Source of the DNA: Acanthochlamys bracteata
Lineage: Eukaryota; Streptophyta; Magnoliopsida; Pandanales; Velloziaceae
Reading direction: 5' to 3'
Length of the DNA: 64,000 nucleotides
NCBI GenBank assembly: GCA_019914995.1
Contig: CM034138.1
Location: 4,216,001-4,280,000, forward strand
In this document: positions 23,901 through 35,353 of the stretch, one piece after another
How positions within the stretch are numbered: the first letter of the stretch is position 1
How the letters are laid out: each line of letters opens with the position of its first letter
Made by a program: the position numbers and the translations under genes
The notes under the pieces: generated by a model
What the model was told of the DNA's origin: nothing
Databases searched by the model: none
The model's input: only the letters and a program-made list of their open reading frames with translations

Positions 23901-25343
23901 TGAATGAAAATATACAAGTCATAAGGATGCCAAAGCCTGAGGACTAGGCTGCGTAGCCATGCAGATATCATATATAACCAATAAACAAGGAGCACAATGA
24001 TAGAGAAATTACTTCAGATGGAGAAAGGAACCGTGTGTAAGGGTCACCCAAGCTAGCAAGCATCTTCTTGATTAACTCATGTGCCTTAGACCTTGTCTTG
24101 AAGTTCTTATTTAGAATGTCTTCTTTCTTTTGCTGCATCAAGAAAAGTCCATAACCATCTGTCACTAATGAAGAAACTAAGTATAGCTAAAAACCAATGA
24201 AGATAGCAGCTATGGAGAAGACAAAACAAGATATGACCCTCAAAGTAAAACTTAATGTACATAAGTCCTTTATTGGTACACTGGCAAGAAGGATTGTAGA
24301 AATTCAAAGGACTGAAGGTATTAGGTGTTGCTCTCATGCAGATGAGATTAATTGCACCCATGTACCAAGATAAGGGCATGTATCCAACAATTTGACTCAC
24401 CTATCACAGCCTGTACAAAAAATTACAAGAATCTTGAAGTTGTAATTACTTGCTTATTGAACTTCGACAGGCGCAGAAGGAAGCTGATCTAGTATCCCAG
24501 CGCCCTTGGCTTTCTTATAGTACAAGTGAAATACCCAATCTACTTCACACTCACTATTAGAGGTTCTGAAATTGAGACAGATATATTGGAACCATTATCT
24601 AGAGTCCTTAGTTACACATCTTAAAGTTCGTCTATGACATATTTTGTAATGAATATTCATTTGTAACGTCATCATCAGATAATATTAAATAGATATTAGT
24701 TCAAAATCAAATTAAGATAATGTATGTCATAGTTAGCTTACATAACACCAGAATGGATTGTGCACCTGCTTGCAGCATAATCAAAGGCTTCGACAACAAT
24801 TATAAGCACCCATGAGGCTGCTAATCAATTTCATTTTCTTCGAATTAAATTACCAAGTAAAAAAATACGATATAAGGTAACAACAACATCACATTCAAAG
24901 CATAATATAATAAGAAAACGCACGAGCCATTTCTCACGGGACCAATCACCGAGTCCGAGGAAGCTGTCATTTACCACCTCCCATGCCTCCTCCACGAGCC
25001 CTTCGTTCGTTACCCTCTCCGGCTCCACAGAAACCGACTCCTCCCTCTCTTCCTCTCTGCAAATTTCCGTCGGCAACTGCGTCAACGCTGGTGTTTCCGC
25101 AACAGCAGCTTCAACACGGAGAAGAAGAAGAGACGGTGAAGCAAGGATAGCGACGGAGAGAGCGGTGGCAAAGGCACGGAGGCAGAGACGCTGCAAGGCA
25201 TTGGTACTGTCCGCTGCTGAGGGGAGTTTTGCGGCGGGTTGTTTGAGATGAAGTTGGCTTCTGACTGAGAGATTGGAAAGAGTGATTGTTGTTTGGATTG
25301 GAGCGCGTTGAAGAAGAAGAAGGGGTCGTACAGTTATCAACAT
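17950..25343 (-). CDS. Plastid carboxyl-terminal processing protease (peptidase S41, CtpA-like)
   Basis: This is a serine endoprotease of the thylakoid lumen; the family trims C-terminal tails, as in D1 maturation. Twelve exons fit in phase: 25343-24924, 24132-24013, 22854-22717, 22160-22056, 21963-21795, 21112-21036, 19811-19767, 18845-18762, 18546-18508, 18430-18368, 18239-18110, 17999-17950 (479 residues). Residues 1-80 look like a transit peptide plus a hydrophobic lumen-targeting segment ending near 'RVEAAVAET'. A PDZ domain covers about 180-265 (GIGINLRE, GVRQ/GDELLSVN). The peptidase core has LRDNLGGLVQAGIE, the nucleophile Ser395 in TASASE, and the base Lys420 in RTFGK, with the usual spacing of 25. 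The text is closest to the Arabidopsis paralogue typified by 'MARYDMTGIGINLRE', by memory and not by search. A duplicated acceptor before the last exon allows an in-frame 12-residue variant. Confidence 0.93.
17991..18065. repeat. Tandem duplication creating two in-frame splice acceptors
   Basis: Two adjacent copies (about 36 and 40 bp) of a unit containing, on the minus strand, a pyrimidine-rich tract, TTTCAG and ATTTGA(A/G)TGACAT. They straddle the acceptor of the last protease exon: AG at 18001-18000 (exon from 17999) and AG at 18037-18036 (exon from 18035). The acceptors are 36 nt apart, so both keep the frame to the stop at 17952-17950. Confidence 0.75.
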
Positions 25344-26275
25344 ATCTCAGAACCTCAAGTAGTGCGCTGTGATGCCTTTCTCTGATAAACCAAGGATAAA
25401 ACTGGAGAGAACAAATTCATTGCGGTCAGACGAATTTGCAATGTCGAGCTCCTATTGTGTACTTTTTTCCAATAGACTTCATACGGACCTTTTTAAAAGG
25501 CTTGTAATGACGAAGAAGAGTTCAAAGAGCTAATGTTATTATTCACCGGGTCATAATGTGAGCATGATGACGACAGGCTCTTTGCAGCAGTCGAACCTTG
25601 ATTACTAGTACACTTCAATGAAATTAAAAGAACTGCTTAGAACAGCAATGTTTCATCTATCTAAAAGCCAAAAACAATTCTCATCTATATCCCCGTAAAA
25701 ACCAAACCTGGATAGGCTGGGAGAAAGAAAACATTACGCGCATTTGCTTAAGAAAGTCTTAATAAATTACCAATCACAGGTAAAGCACTTGGATCCCTGA
25801 AGGTCGTAATCCGCCATGCTGAACGAGTTCTGCGTCTATAAAACATGATTACAGGCTTCCAACAGCTTTCACTGATTATTGATTTTGAATATATAGACGT
25901 CCAACAAATGAATAACCCAAGAATAGATGCCAGGTTTTAAGAAAGAACATCTTAAAAAGGGAGGCAACAATCTAGAACCCAAGAACGTAGCACGTTAGCT
26001 TAATCTAAGGTCAGTGTTACGAAAAGTCCACAGAGCACCATTTTCCTCACTACAGATAACAGCACAAGTTAGTCATGGTGCACTTGAACACACGCAATCT
26101 CTAAAATACATGAACCTCGAGGAACACAGCAGCCCTTACTGTCCTCTGCTGGATATGTACAGTGAGTGGATCAGACTAAAATTTCTTACATTGTACCTCA
26201 GATGCGATCAAAACGTACTTTTTTCTTAAAATGAACCATGTTGTCAACCTCAAGATGCATGGGTAAACAGGCCAA
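25344..26275. other. Spacer upstream of the protease gene
   Basis: The first ~60-100 bases next to 25343 are the likely leader and promoter of the minus-strand protease gene. No clear TATA box was fixed. The rest shows no gene I can support. Confidence 0.35.
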
Positions 26276-26539
26276 TTACTTAGTAGCTGGGCTGCCACAG
26301 AACTGGTGTGATCGCTGTGACTGTGCACGTTGAGAGCCATTCAAGTTACTCTCACCAGGGTTCTGCTGATGTTCCTGAGACATGCCTGCCTGTGAGTGGT
26401 GGATAATGGGGTACCCCAATTTCCTCATATGCTGTTTATTCTGTGGAAAACCACTCCGCTGATTCTGTCCAAGAAAGCTGTGGAATGTGCTAGGTGGAAG
26501 AGGTGACATCGTCCTTGATCCAGCACCACAAACCCACAT
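26276..26539 (-). CDS. Orphan exon-like ORF, Ser/Gln/Asn-rich, unknown
   Basis: I do not recognise this one. An open frame of 87 residues (and a few codons further upstream in frame, 'PLPC') reads 'VCGAGSRTMSPLPPS', then a Gln/Asn/Ser/His-rich tail ending 'QRSHQFCGSPATK'. Base composition is richer in GC than the flanks, and the codon use looks protein-like. A possible 3' splice acceptor (minus 'tctaaagag') lies about 30 bases upstream. It could be the last exon of a gene whose other exons have been lost, or a retained fragment of a nuclear protein. It lies between the protease and dehydratase genes, on the same strand as both. No domain is evident. Confidence 0.3.
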   Translation of the reverse strand: MWVCGAGSRTMSPLPPSTFHSFLGQNQRSGFPQNKQHMRKLGYPIIHHSQAGMSQEHQQNPGESNLNGSQRAQSQRSHQFCGSPATK

Positions 26540-26599
26540 GCATGGCAGGGGTATCTCTCTTTAGAAGATATACCGCACGTCACAGAACCAAAAGAGACC

Positions 26600-27431
26600 C
26601 AAGAGTTTTAGATAAAAAATGAACATACGGGTTATGAACAAAGTCATTCTCAAGTTTAAAGTAAATATCTTAAATGCTAGTTAGGGTCTTGCCAGACATC
26701 ATTCCATATAGTCCTTGTGAGTAGATCGACGCATTGCATTCACCAAATTAAAACATCTAGAAAATATTAAATTACATATCTGACAAGTCTAGAGATACTT
26801 AGAAATATTTGGAACATAAATTTTATTTTGTTATCTAAAAATAATTAAACGATATATAATCTCTTTTTATTTTAATTTTAAATAAATTTCAAAATATTAT
26901 AAATTATTTAAAAATATGAAATAAACAAAGGCTCTTCAAAAGCGTTGCCAAATGGTGCCTATATATAGCTCATAGCAAATACTAGCTGCTCTGCGGTTTG
27001 TTACTGTAAATAAAAAGCTTAAAAATAAAAAAACCGATCGGCTAGCTTAGCTATGGTATAACCTCTAAAATAAAAGATACCTAACATACAAAATCATCAC
27101 AATTTATGACTCATGATTGGTATGTCAAAACATTCGTTATCGTTTTAATTTTGATTCCATCAATCAACTTTGATGTTACAATAACCACCAATAGTCATGA
27201 TTCTTATTATCGTGGGGTGTTGCAGTGCTCAACTTATAATAGCTAAATCCAGCAATGAACTACTGGACTTGATAGTCTTGATACTCAAGAGAATGAAGAT
27301 AACTGTTCACAACTCATAAGATATTAGGATAGAATTGTAGTTCAAACCCACATGATAAAGGGAATGTTTGTTGTCAACAACTTTTGAAGAAACTAGTACA
27401 TTCTAAAGCGAAAGCGTCACGAGATAGGATT
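26600..27431. other. Spacer downstream of the dehydratase gene
   Basis: AT-rich, with a stretch at about 26815-26990 that ends in 'aaaagcgttgccaaatggtgc'. That resembles the right end of a Tourist-type MITE, but no matching left end could be fixed. The last bases before 27432 are the probable 3'UTR of the minus-strand dehydratase gene. Confidence 0.3.
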
Positions 27432-30400
27432 CTAAAAGCCACCAGTTTTCTTCCTTAGGAGGTGTTCTACTTTGAGCGAATTGATCTTTGAAGCAAGTAT
27501 AAAATCATTCTCTGTTAGTCCTCCTGGAAGTATCAGATGTACAATTAGACAAGCAATAATAAAGAATATCAAACATTGATTGTGAAGGAATATACTTCTT
27601 ACTAAACAGAAAATGATGATTAATTTCATAGCAAAAAAATAATATCTTAATTTTGAAGATCTAATTTAAATTAAATTTAGATTCAATCCCTTCATAATAT
27701 ACTGATTTATTAAATCTTCAAGGACAAGGATCATCCTTGGAGCCTGTGCGGGCTGTAGGAATAATATCAACTTTGTATTGAAATAGCAGAGTGTTGTGCC
27801 ATACCATGTTATTACATTATATATAATAGCTGTAGTTATGAAACCATAACTAGATGGCATGTAAATGATATTAATTCTTCTATTACATATAAAAGTTAAT
27901 AACAATGTAATTTGTTCTCTAAGACAGAGACGCCCGATGGACATAGAATGAGTGGTGTAGACCAGGTGCAACAATGAAAATGCTGGAAATGGGAAAGATA
28001 GATGTAGGCAGGCAGATCAATGGGTGGTGGTAGAAGCAACAACAGTAACAAGTTAGTGACACCCATGGTAGGAAGTGTGTACTAGCTGTGATGATGGTAT
28101 GCATGTACTACCTGTGATGATGGTATGCCTGTGATAAATAATAGGTAGCCAGCCAGCCCAGAATTTGTTATGGATAAGCGAATTGGGTAAAAACTAATGG
28201 TACTTAACAAATTACGTGAGAGGGTAAAGTTGAAAAAGGCCAGGAGGGTGGTTTTCACCAAGAGTCAATATATTGGAAGAAGAGGAAGACATGGTGGTTC
28301 GAATGTGCATACGAAATAGGAAGATATTGATAGCAAAACAATCTTGGTGACTGGTGAGACTGTTGGTTGGAGAGGGATGAAGGTGCCAAAGGCTGTGGCA
28401 GCTTAAAGCTCATAATGTGAATTGAGACAAAGTGGAAAGGAAAAGGAGAGGTGGCTGATGTATTTTACGTTGCAAAAACAGCATTTGCCTATGGTAATGA
28501 CAGCAATGCCAGGGGAGGCTGCAGTTGAGAGAGAGGAGAAGATGCGAAGGATTGAAGAGATGAGACGATAAAGAAAATCATAAAAGTTTAAGCACAAATT
28601 TTAAAAGCGATAGGCTCTTTTGGTACTATGTGGTTTCCATTTTGATCATTCCACATTACCTCCTAAATATTGGTTTGGATATTATTGACCAAAACTAAAC
28701 CATGATCTACTTAGAATGCTATACCTTTCCTAGCATATCTGTGATCTTCATGAAAAGAAAACATATACATTGATAATCTTGGTCAACTCTTATATGTTTC
28801 CCACCCTTTGTAGAACTTAACTGATTTCTAGTGGCAATGGTTTGTCCCCTTCCTTTCATCTATTTTGCCCTAAGGATGTTATAAATTGTAAGGAAAATAA
28901 CAGATATTTTGACACAATATCTACAGGTAACCATGATCATTTAAGGTATCTGAAGCCCAATAATAAATTAATATTATTATTATTGTACAAACATACCGGA
29001 AACTAGACGGGTTAAGGACTATTGAGTTACTAAAATATCTTACCAACAGAATGGGTCCGTATATTAATCTGGACATTGTTCCAACCAACAAGATGAAGAT
29101 CTGGATGGTGACCTGAAAAGAAGTGAATATATGATGTCAAATGACATTGGGGGCATAATCACTTAAGTACAGTTTCAAACAAGCTTCAAGAGTTCGCATC
29201 CATGGCCATGACGATACACACAAGCCCACTGGAAGAAGTGTAGTGGGTGAGTTGCATACTCTCCACTCATGGTTATGAACCCTCCACAACATAAAGGGGT
29301 TGTTTGGCATTGCATTTTCAGAAAGCAGCTTTTCAATTTTCCAGTTCATGTTTCCCAATAAATCTTCTACAGAATTTATTTAAAATTTAGAAAGTATAGA
29401 AAAATTCTACGTAGTAAGATCTTGTTATTGCTTTTTTTTAGGTAAAAAATGTCGAGCTCCTTTCTCGAAACTGAACAAAAATATCATTCGTTCCAGAAAA
29501 GCACTTTTCAAAAGCACTCCCAAACGCCCCCAAAAGTGTACAACCCACCATAGTCAGCACTTAGACATGTCTGAATAAGATATGTTGTGCAATGCTATAT
29601 GCAAATTCTAGTTAGCTATAGAAAGAATGTATCAAGCTCAAACATAGGAAGCTTGCATGTAAGAATTCATGTCCCTAACATAGTTGTGAAGCCCAGGTTG
29701 TGTAGGCATAATGAAAAATGATCAATATAGCTTATACGCTCTTATCCCAAATATTCAGCACAAGACATATATCAAAAAGAAAGTCTATCATCAGAACAAA
29801 GAACAAGGAATATGTTGCAGTAAAAGGTCAAATAAGCAAAAGAAATTGCTTATTTGGCAATTTAAGATCTTAGGATCCACAAATGAGTGTGCATACCTGA
29901 TGCTCAAACAGCACCTAGGCAGTGAATTAACATAAGACCGCAGTATAAAGCAACAAAAGAGAATGTTCTTGTCATTTAGTGAACATCCAATCTTACTTTA
30001 GCACTATTCACAGTATCAAGAGGTTTAACAAGGCATTATAACTTAGTAGGTTTGCGGTTAGGCATTACAGGGTCGAACTTTCCATCTATAAAGCAAGCAC
30101 AAATTCAAAGCCACATGAACGATCAGAATTCACAAACTACTAAAGAACAATGCACTAGTAATTCATTATTGACTACTCAGTGAACAATGTACTAGTAATT
30201 CATTAATCATAGGCAAAACTTAAAAAGTTTGAAAAGTTGCCTTAAGCACCTTCCGCCTCAGCAATGTCTGCCACAAGCTGAAAAAACTCCAGCCCCTTAG
30301 TAAAGGTTTTAACTTTCCATTCACGATGCAGCATCATGGCACCATTTTCATTGATAAGATTCCAACCTTCTACCTAGTTTAGCATAAACACCATCATGCA

Positions 30401-33400
30401 TCCTCTAATTAATCACAAAAGGGTAATATAATGAAATAATGAAACCTGTAGAAGTAATTCATTGGCAGCTTCTTCAGCCATGGGCCGCAAGTCCTTCGAC
30501 TGGCAAGGCACACATTTTTTGTTCATTAAATCTGAAGATTATCAAAACGAAATGTAAACTTTGTTAGAAATATTTAATCCATGCATTTATACAGCATAAC
30601 AACAGCTACAAGCCTTACGAAAATTTTCTCGAATTCGATTCAATCCAAAGTAAATCTTTGGGTAAGAGATTTGGCATACTAAGTTTTAAAGATATTCTAG
30701 ACATAATTATCTTGGGACTAAATTTAGAAACATGAGTTAGATAGGTGTTCTTAATGTTAATAGCTGCATCTTGGTCCAGATTCACCTATATATCTAATAG
30801 ATGTAGCATTGAACCTGTTTTCTATACCATTTTGCCTCATCTCAGCTTTAACACTCATGAATGAGTTTGGCTCTAGTTCTAGGAGTTAAAAGAGGACCAT
30901 GAGGTCAGCACAAGGCCAAAAGCTCTTGAGTTCTAATTATGTTGTGATTGGAGAAGAAGTCAAGCAGATCTAAGTTTATACCTGCTGGCTTAACAAAGAA
31001 GAAAATCTGTTTGCATAAATCGGACAGGTTCTACTGATGAATATCAATAATGAAAGAGCCAAACACTCAACATTTACAAACTTATAATGACATGCAAAGA
31101 TTCATAAAATTCCATTGAGAAAACTAAAAAGAAACTATCAGTTCTCAAAATTCATAGACACACCTTGATCATTGGAAGAACTAAAGCCAGAGTAAAACGT
31201 CCTACAAGGGGATACCAATAAATTGTCCTTATAAATCTTGAAGTCTTGATAGTAAGAACTGCATAGATATGACATACAAACTTAACCAACAAGAAAGCGT
31301 GTCCAGTTCCATATAAATTTCAATGAGCTCTAAGATAATTAAAGCACCCTACTAAAAATCAACTGCCTCTTAAAACTATCAACAGGCAGCTTTTAGACAG
31401 ACTAGTGCAGACTAGGAGGTCAGCCCAGAGTTAATAGTAATGCGAAGCTAAGTTTCAAGCACTGTACTCTCCAGGATGATCAGCAAGTGTATGTTCCTTC
31501 TCTAAAGGAACTTAACTTGATGACTTTTATCCAAACTAGAACCGCTCAGCAGCCAGTCAAATCAATAAACCACCTGAACTGGTTCGAACAATAAGTACCA
31601 AACAGATTTGATTCCTTGATTGGGGCTAGAAATAGAGAAGATCTCATTTTCACAAGCGATTCACTGCAACGATTTCTCAACCTTCATGTTTCAGACTCAC
31701 AATATCAATTTATATTTTCAAGAAACTTTATACGCTTTTTGAGATGCAAAATGATTCATGAGTCTTTTGGCAATAGAGACGAGTTGATCAAAGTGCCAAA
31801 GTTAAAAAGTTCTATCAGCTGCAACATATCAGCCTGCAGAAGCACTGTTGGTCTGTTACAGAGTTACCACAAATTATAGGAGCCTAGTCGATAACTGCAC
31901 AGGAGCTGGCTATACTGATAGGATGCTAGTCTAGATTTTGTTAAAGCTTTAAAAGCATTCATAGTCTTAGACATTTTCATAGGTTATTGGTAATTTTTTC
32001 AGTAGATTTTTGGCCAGCTGGGCTTCTATACAATGCCTACAATCAAAAGTTGACATCCAAGTTACCTGTCAAACTTATGGCAAATGAAGGACAAGGAATA
32101 CCAAGGGCTCAGCATTTTAGAGAGCTCATCTATGGCAGTTGGTAATCTACAATGAAGCTCGTTATTTCCAGTTATTACTCTTATTTATAATCATTTAGTC
32201 ACAAAATCAGGCATAGCAGCTTTAAACACTTACAAAAGTCATAGATGCAGCACATAAGTTTCTTAAAGTATTTCATTATGCATGCAGTTCGTTGTTCGAA
32301 CATCTTAAATATCTCCAAATCAGCTAGCGCAAGCAACATTGACCACACTACTCAGCTCTACTAAACTCAGGCATTGTTCTAGATTCAAAAAAATAATCTA
32401 CAGCCAAACCAAAATTGCTAACTTTTAGCAGGTCAGTTCAGCATGACTCAAGAAGCATGTATAAGGATACATGGTTGTCAAAATCAGGAGTTAACTCCTA
32501 AAATGTTACTATTTTATGAGTTCATCAACAAATTTAACCCATTTTGCATAAATTTTCAGTTAAGTGGGATCATGTGTAAAATCCCAATTCAAATCCTTAA
32601 AAATCAGTAAAATTTTGATACAGGAGCGATTTTATATGATTACAAGACAAATGTGGTTTGCGTGATGAATTAGCATCCATTGACGATCTTTATTACGTTT
32701 TTCTTTAAACATTGTGTCATATTTGGATTATTAGAATGTCTTTCATATGGGTATATTTATTATACATAAATCACAGTTTATAAGAGATCACGCAAATTGA
32801 TTATACCACATTATATTAATGCTCATATGGCAACTAATACTACAAAATTGAAATTGAAAAGCAAGATACTTGTATTTATATTCTGATTCACCCATCTTCA
32901 AATATCAAATAATAACATTACATATTTTAAATTAATTGTTTTAGTATAGAAATTGATTACAAACATTAACAAAATATTATCCAAACTTTTTAAGGTATTG
33001 AAACAAAATGCTTATAGGAAATTTAACATCTATGTAAACTCTTATGATTTATGGTCCAATTTTATGGACCTCGAACATGTCCTACATAAAATTCCGAATT
33101 TGATAAGCATGCAAGGATCTACTCTGCTACTCCTTTGTTCTGAAATATATGCTAAAATTGAACTTGAAGAATTTACTTTGAGCTACAGAACACCAAAACC
33201 TAGTTGGTTTTTATTACTGACAAAATAACCTTGTTGTCTGATATTTTATTACTGAGGTTTTCCTTTAATGACACACTTACACGAGTTCTAGGATATCATC
33301 ACACCATTGCTCCAGGCCCTTAATGGAATTCATTTCTTTCAAAATAAGTTTATTAACTTTAGACCTTAAACCAATGGTGCATAGTTACGTTATAGACAAC

Positions 33401-34169
33401 GGAAATCGTAAGAGGCCTGCAGCCTATTATAACACAATGGTCACAACCACCTCTTGCTAGCAGCTGCAGATCCTTCCTAGTATTAATTTTATTCATGCTG
33501 TCTGGAAAAGAGGTTTAAATCAGTCGCCACTTAGCCATCAGCTTGCTGAGACAAACACTTACAAAATTAAATCTATAATACTCTGGTCTCCTTTCTCCCT
33601 AACCTTTTTTTAACATTACATATTTCTACTTTATTTTTGTATACTGAAAGTTCTAATTATAACTTCTGATATCGGTGTACATCATGCAGTTACGAGAAAA
33701 CATATATAAAATAAAAGAAAACTTTATCTAAAAAACAAGACACTCGCACAACTGTAAGATCGGAGCTTTTTTTATTTCCGACGATCTAACACTCCATAGC
33801 TGCTACTGATTCAAAGTAACAGCTGTCGCCTGCGCTATTGAAACTCTAGTGATTACGAACAAATCAAACCACTAGATTAACTGAAGAAAATCGAAACATG
33901 CGAAAAAAAATCTACTAGAGTTGAGAGTTTCGTACTATCCATAGCGTCCAATCGATCTCCGGGAAGTAGAAAAGAAGGGAGGCAACTGAGAGTACTGCAA
34001 GAGATAATAACCAATGAAAAGAAACCAAATCGAGCGATTGTGAGATGGAGATTACTCGTTTAAGAAGAAAAAAATATGAAGAAGAAGAAGAACAGTAATG
34101 GAGACGGACCTTGGGGCAGGAAGAGTAATAGGAGAGGAACGATCGAGTTGCGAGAAACCGGCTACTCAT
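27432..34169 (-). CDS. Pterin-4-alpha-carbinolamine dehydratase, mitochondrial type
   Basis: The enzyme dehydrates 4a-hydroxy-tetrahydropterins, recycling pterin cofactors; plant forms include mitochondrial ones. Exons seen: 34169-34110 (probable exon 1, MSSRFLATRSFLSYYSSC, presequence-like), 31201-31164, 30531-30446, 30373-30250, 29112-29044 and 27523-27432. Exons 2 to 6 join in phase with GT-AG borders. Landmarks are NKKCVPCQSKDLRPM (conserved plant lead-in), VEGWNL, WKVKTFTKGLEFF, AEAEGHHPDLHLVGWNNV with the active-site His-His-Pro, and THSVGGLTENDF. The C-terminal tail, KVEHLLRKKTGGF, is longer than in many homologues. The joint between exons 1 and 2 does not keep phase: exon 1 ends in phase 0, while exon 2 needs two leading bases. 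A small exon is therefore missing from this model, or the start lies elsewhere. The end of the gene (30531 onward) is secure. Confidence 0.85.
29294..29533. mobile_element. Tourist/Harbinger-type MITE in a dehydratase intron
   Basis: The left end AAGGGGTTGTTTGGCATTGC pairs with the inverse of the right end GCACTCCCAAACGCCCCC. Both match the 'GGGxxTGTTTGG' style of Harbinger-related MITEs. It is about 240 bp with no coding sequence, and sits in the intron between the 30373-30250 and 29112-29044 exons. The 3-bp target duplication is not certain. Confidence 0.6.
31202..34109 (-). other. Long first intron region of the dehydratase gene
   Basis: About 2.9 kb without a recognised exon. It must hide at least one small exon if the exon 1 call is right, because the phases of the flanking exons do not agree. 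A decayed piece near 32468-32650 ('ggttgtcaaaatcagg') resembles one end of the MITE found in the aspartic proteinase gene. Confidence 0.4.
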
Positions 34170-35166
34170 TCCGATTTCGCTTATAACTTTGGCCTCTCCA
34201 GAGAGGTCTAATTCGTTCTGTAACTTTTTATTCACAACAAGAGGGGTTATTTGATTAAAAGAGTATGTTTGCGGCGGGTGGTTATGGAACTGCTCTATTT
34301 AAGAAAATACAAAATTCACGCTCTAATAATTTTTTACAATTTTTAAAATATAAAAATATAAAATATATTATATATTATATTATTTTGTATACATATAAAA
34401 AAATTATTTTTTAAGTCAAATAATTAAATTTAACTTTTCAAAAACATTTTAATATTTTTATTTAAAATAATCTTTTTTTATAAGTCACATTCAATTTCAC
34501 TTTGTTTTTCTGAATTTTTTTAGAAATTTATGTTTTATTCATTTTTAGTATAAGAATAAAAATATTTTCAATTCAGAATTATTTAATTTTAAAAAATTTT
34601 ATTGAAAATTTTTTCATACATAACTCTTCTTTGTTTATTTTCTCCGCTCAAAGTTTGCATCCGGTCTTTCTTCTGCAAACCGTTACCCTATTATAAAATC
34701 TTTCTTACTTTTATAGTGAATTCACCTGCATCAGCGAAATCTTCTATCGTGACTTCAAATTCTTTCTATGGTCTCGATCAAGTTAGCTGTCAAACGAAAT
34801 TCATCCATATCGTTTCTCATTAGAAAAATAAATTTACGAAATACGTTGAGATGATTATAATAAGTTTTTTCTGTATTCATCACGTTTTTGTGCGAGTTTC
34901 AGTGTCATTTGGAACAAATATAATAACTATCAAATGCTACAACAAAATTTGCTAGTTTACCTCAGTTCGGAATAGTTTTATTAGTATATGGTGGACTAAA
35001 TCAATTTGAACTTATAATGTCATATCAACAATTTTGTTTCGATTCATAGTTATAATAGGCCATATCTTTTTCCTTTTATATGCTAAATTTTAAGTACTTA
35101 TGATTAAAGATGCGTTTGGCATCCATTTTAGTTTATTTTGGCTTTTCAAATGCCAAAAAGTTAGAT
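34170..35166. other. Promoter side of the dehydratase gene and spacer
   Basis: Bases 34170-34300 are the likely leader and promoter of the minus-strand dehydratase gene; the remainder is AT-rich. A phrase near 35112 ('gcgtttggcatccattttag') looks like a MITE end. No gene is supported. Confidence 0.35.
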
Positions 35167-35353
35167 TGTTGACGTTAATCAGCACATAATTATTTTAAAT
35201 ATTTTTTTTAATTATTTTAAATATTTTTTATTAGAATTAGAAGTTTTTTTATTATTTTAAAATTCTTTTATTTAATATTATAAAGAGTCTATATATATAT
35301 ATATATATTTATATTGAATAATAGATGAATAAGATTAAAATAGATTTTTATCT
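35167..35353 (+). repeat. 5' LTR of the Copia element
   Basis: Begins TGTTGACG; AT-rich with a (TA)n run near 35290; ends next to the primer site at 35354. It pairs with 40095-40286. Confidence 0.75.

Noticed and set aside
34602-34823. 73-codon + strand ORF in the spacer beside the dehydratase gene
   Set aside because: Low-complexity AT-rich surroundings, no domain, no splice or promoter support.
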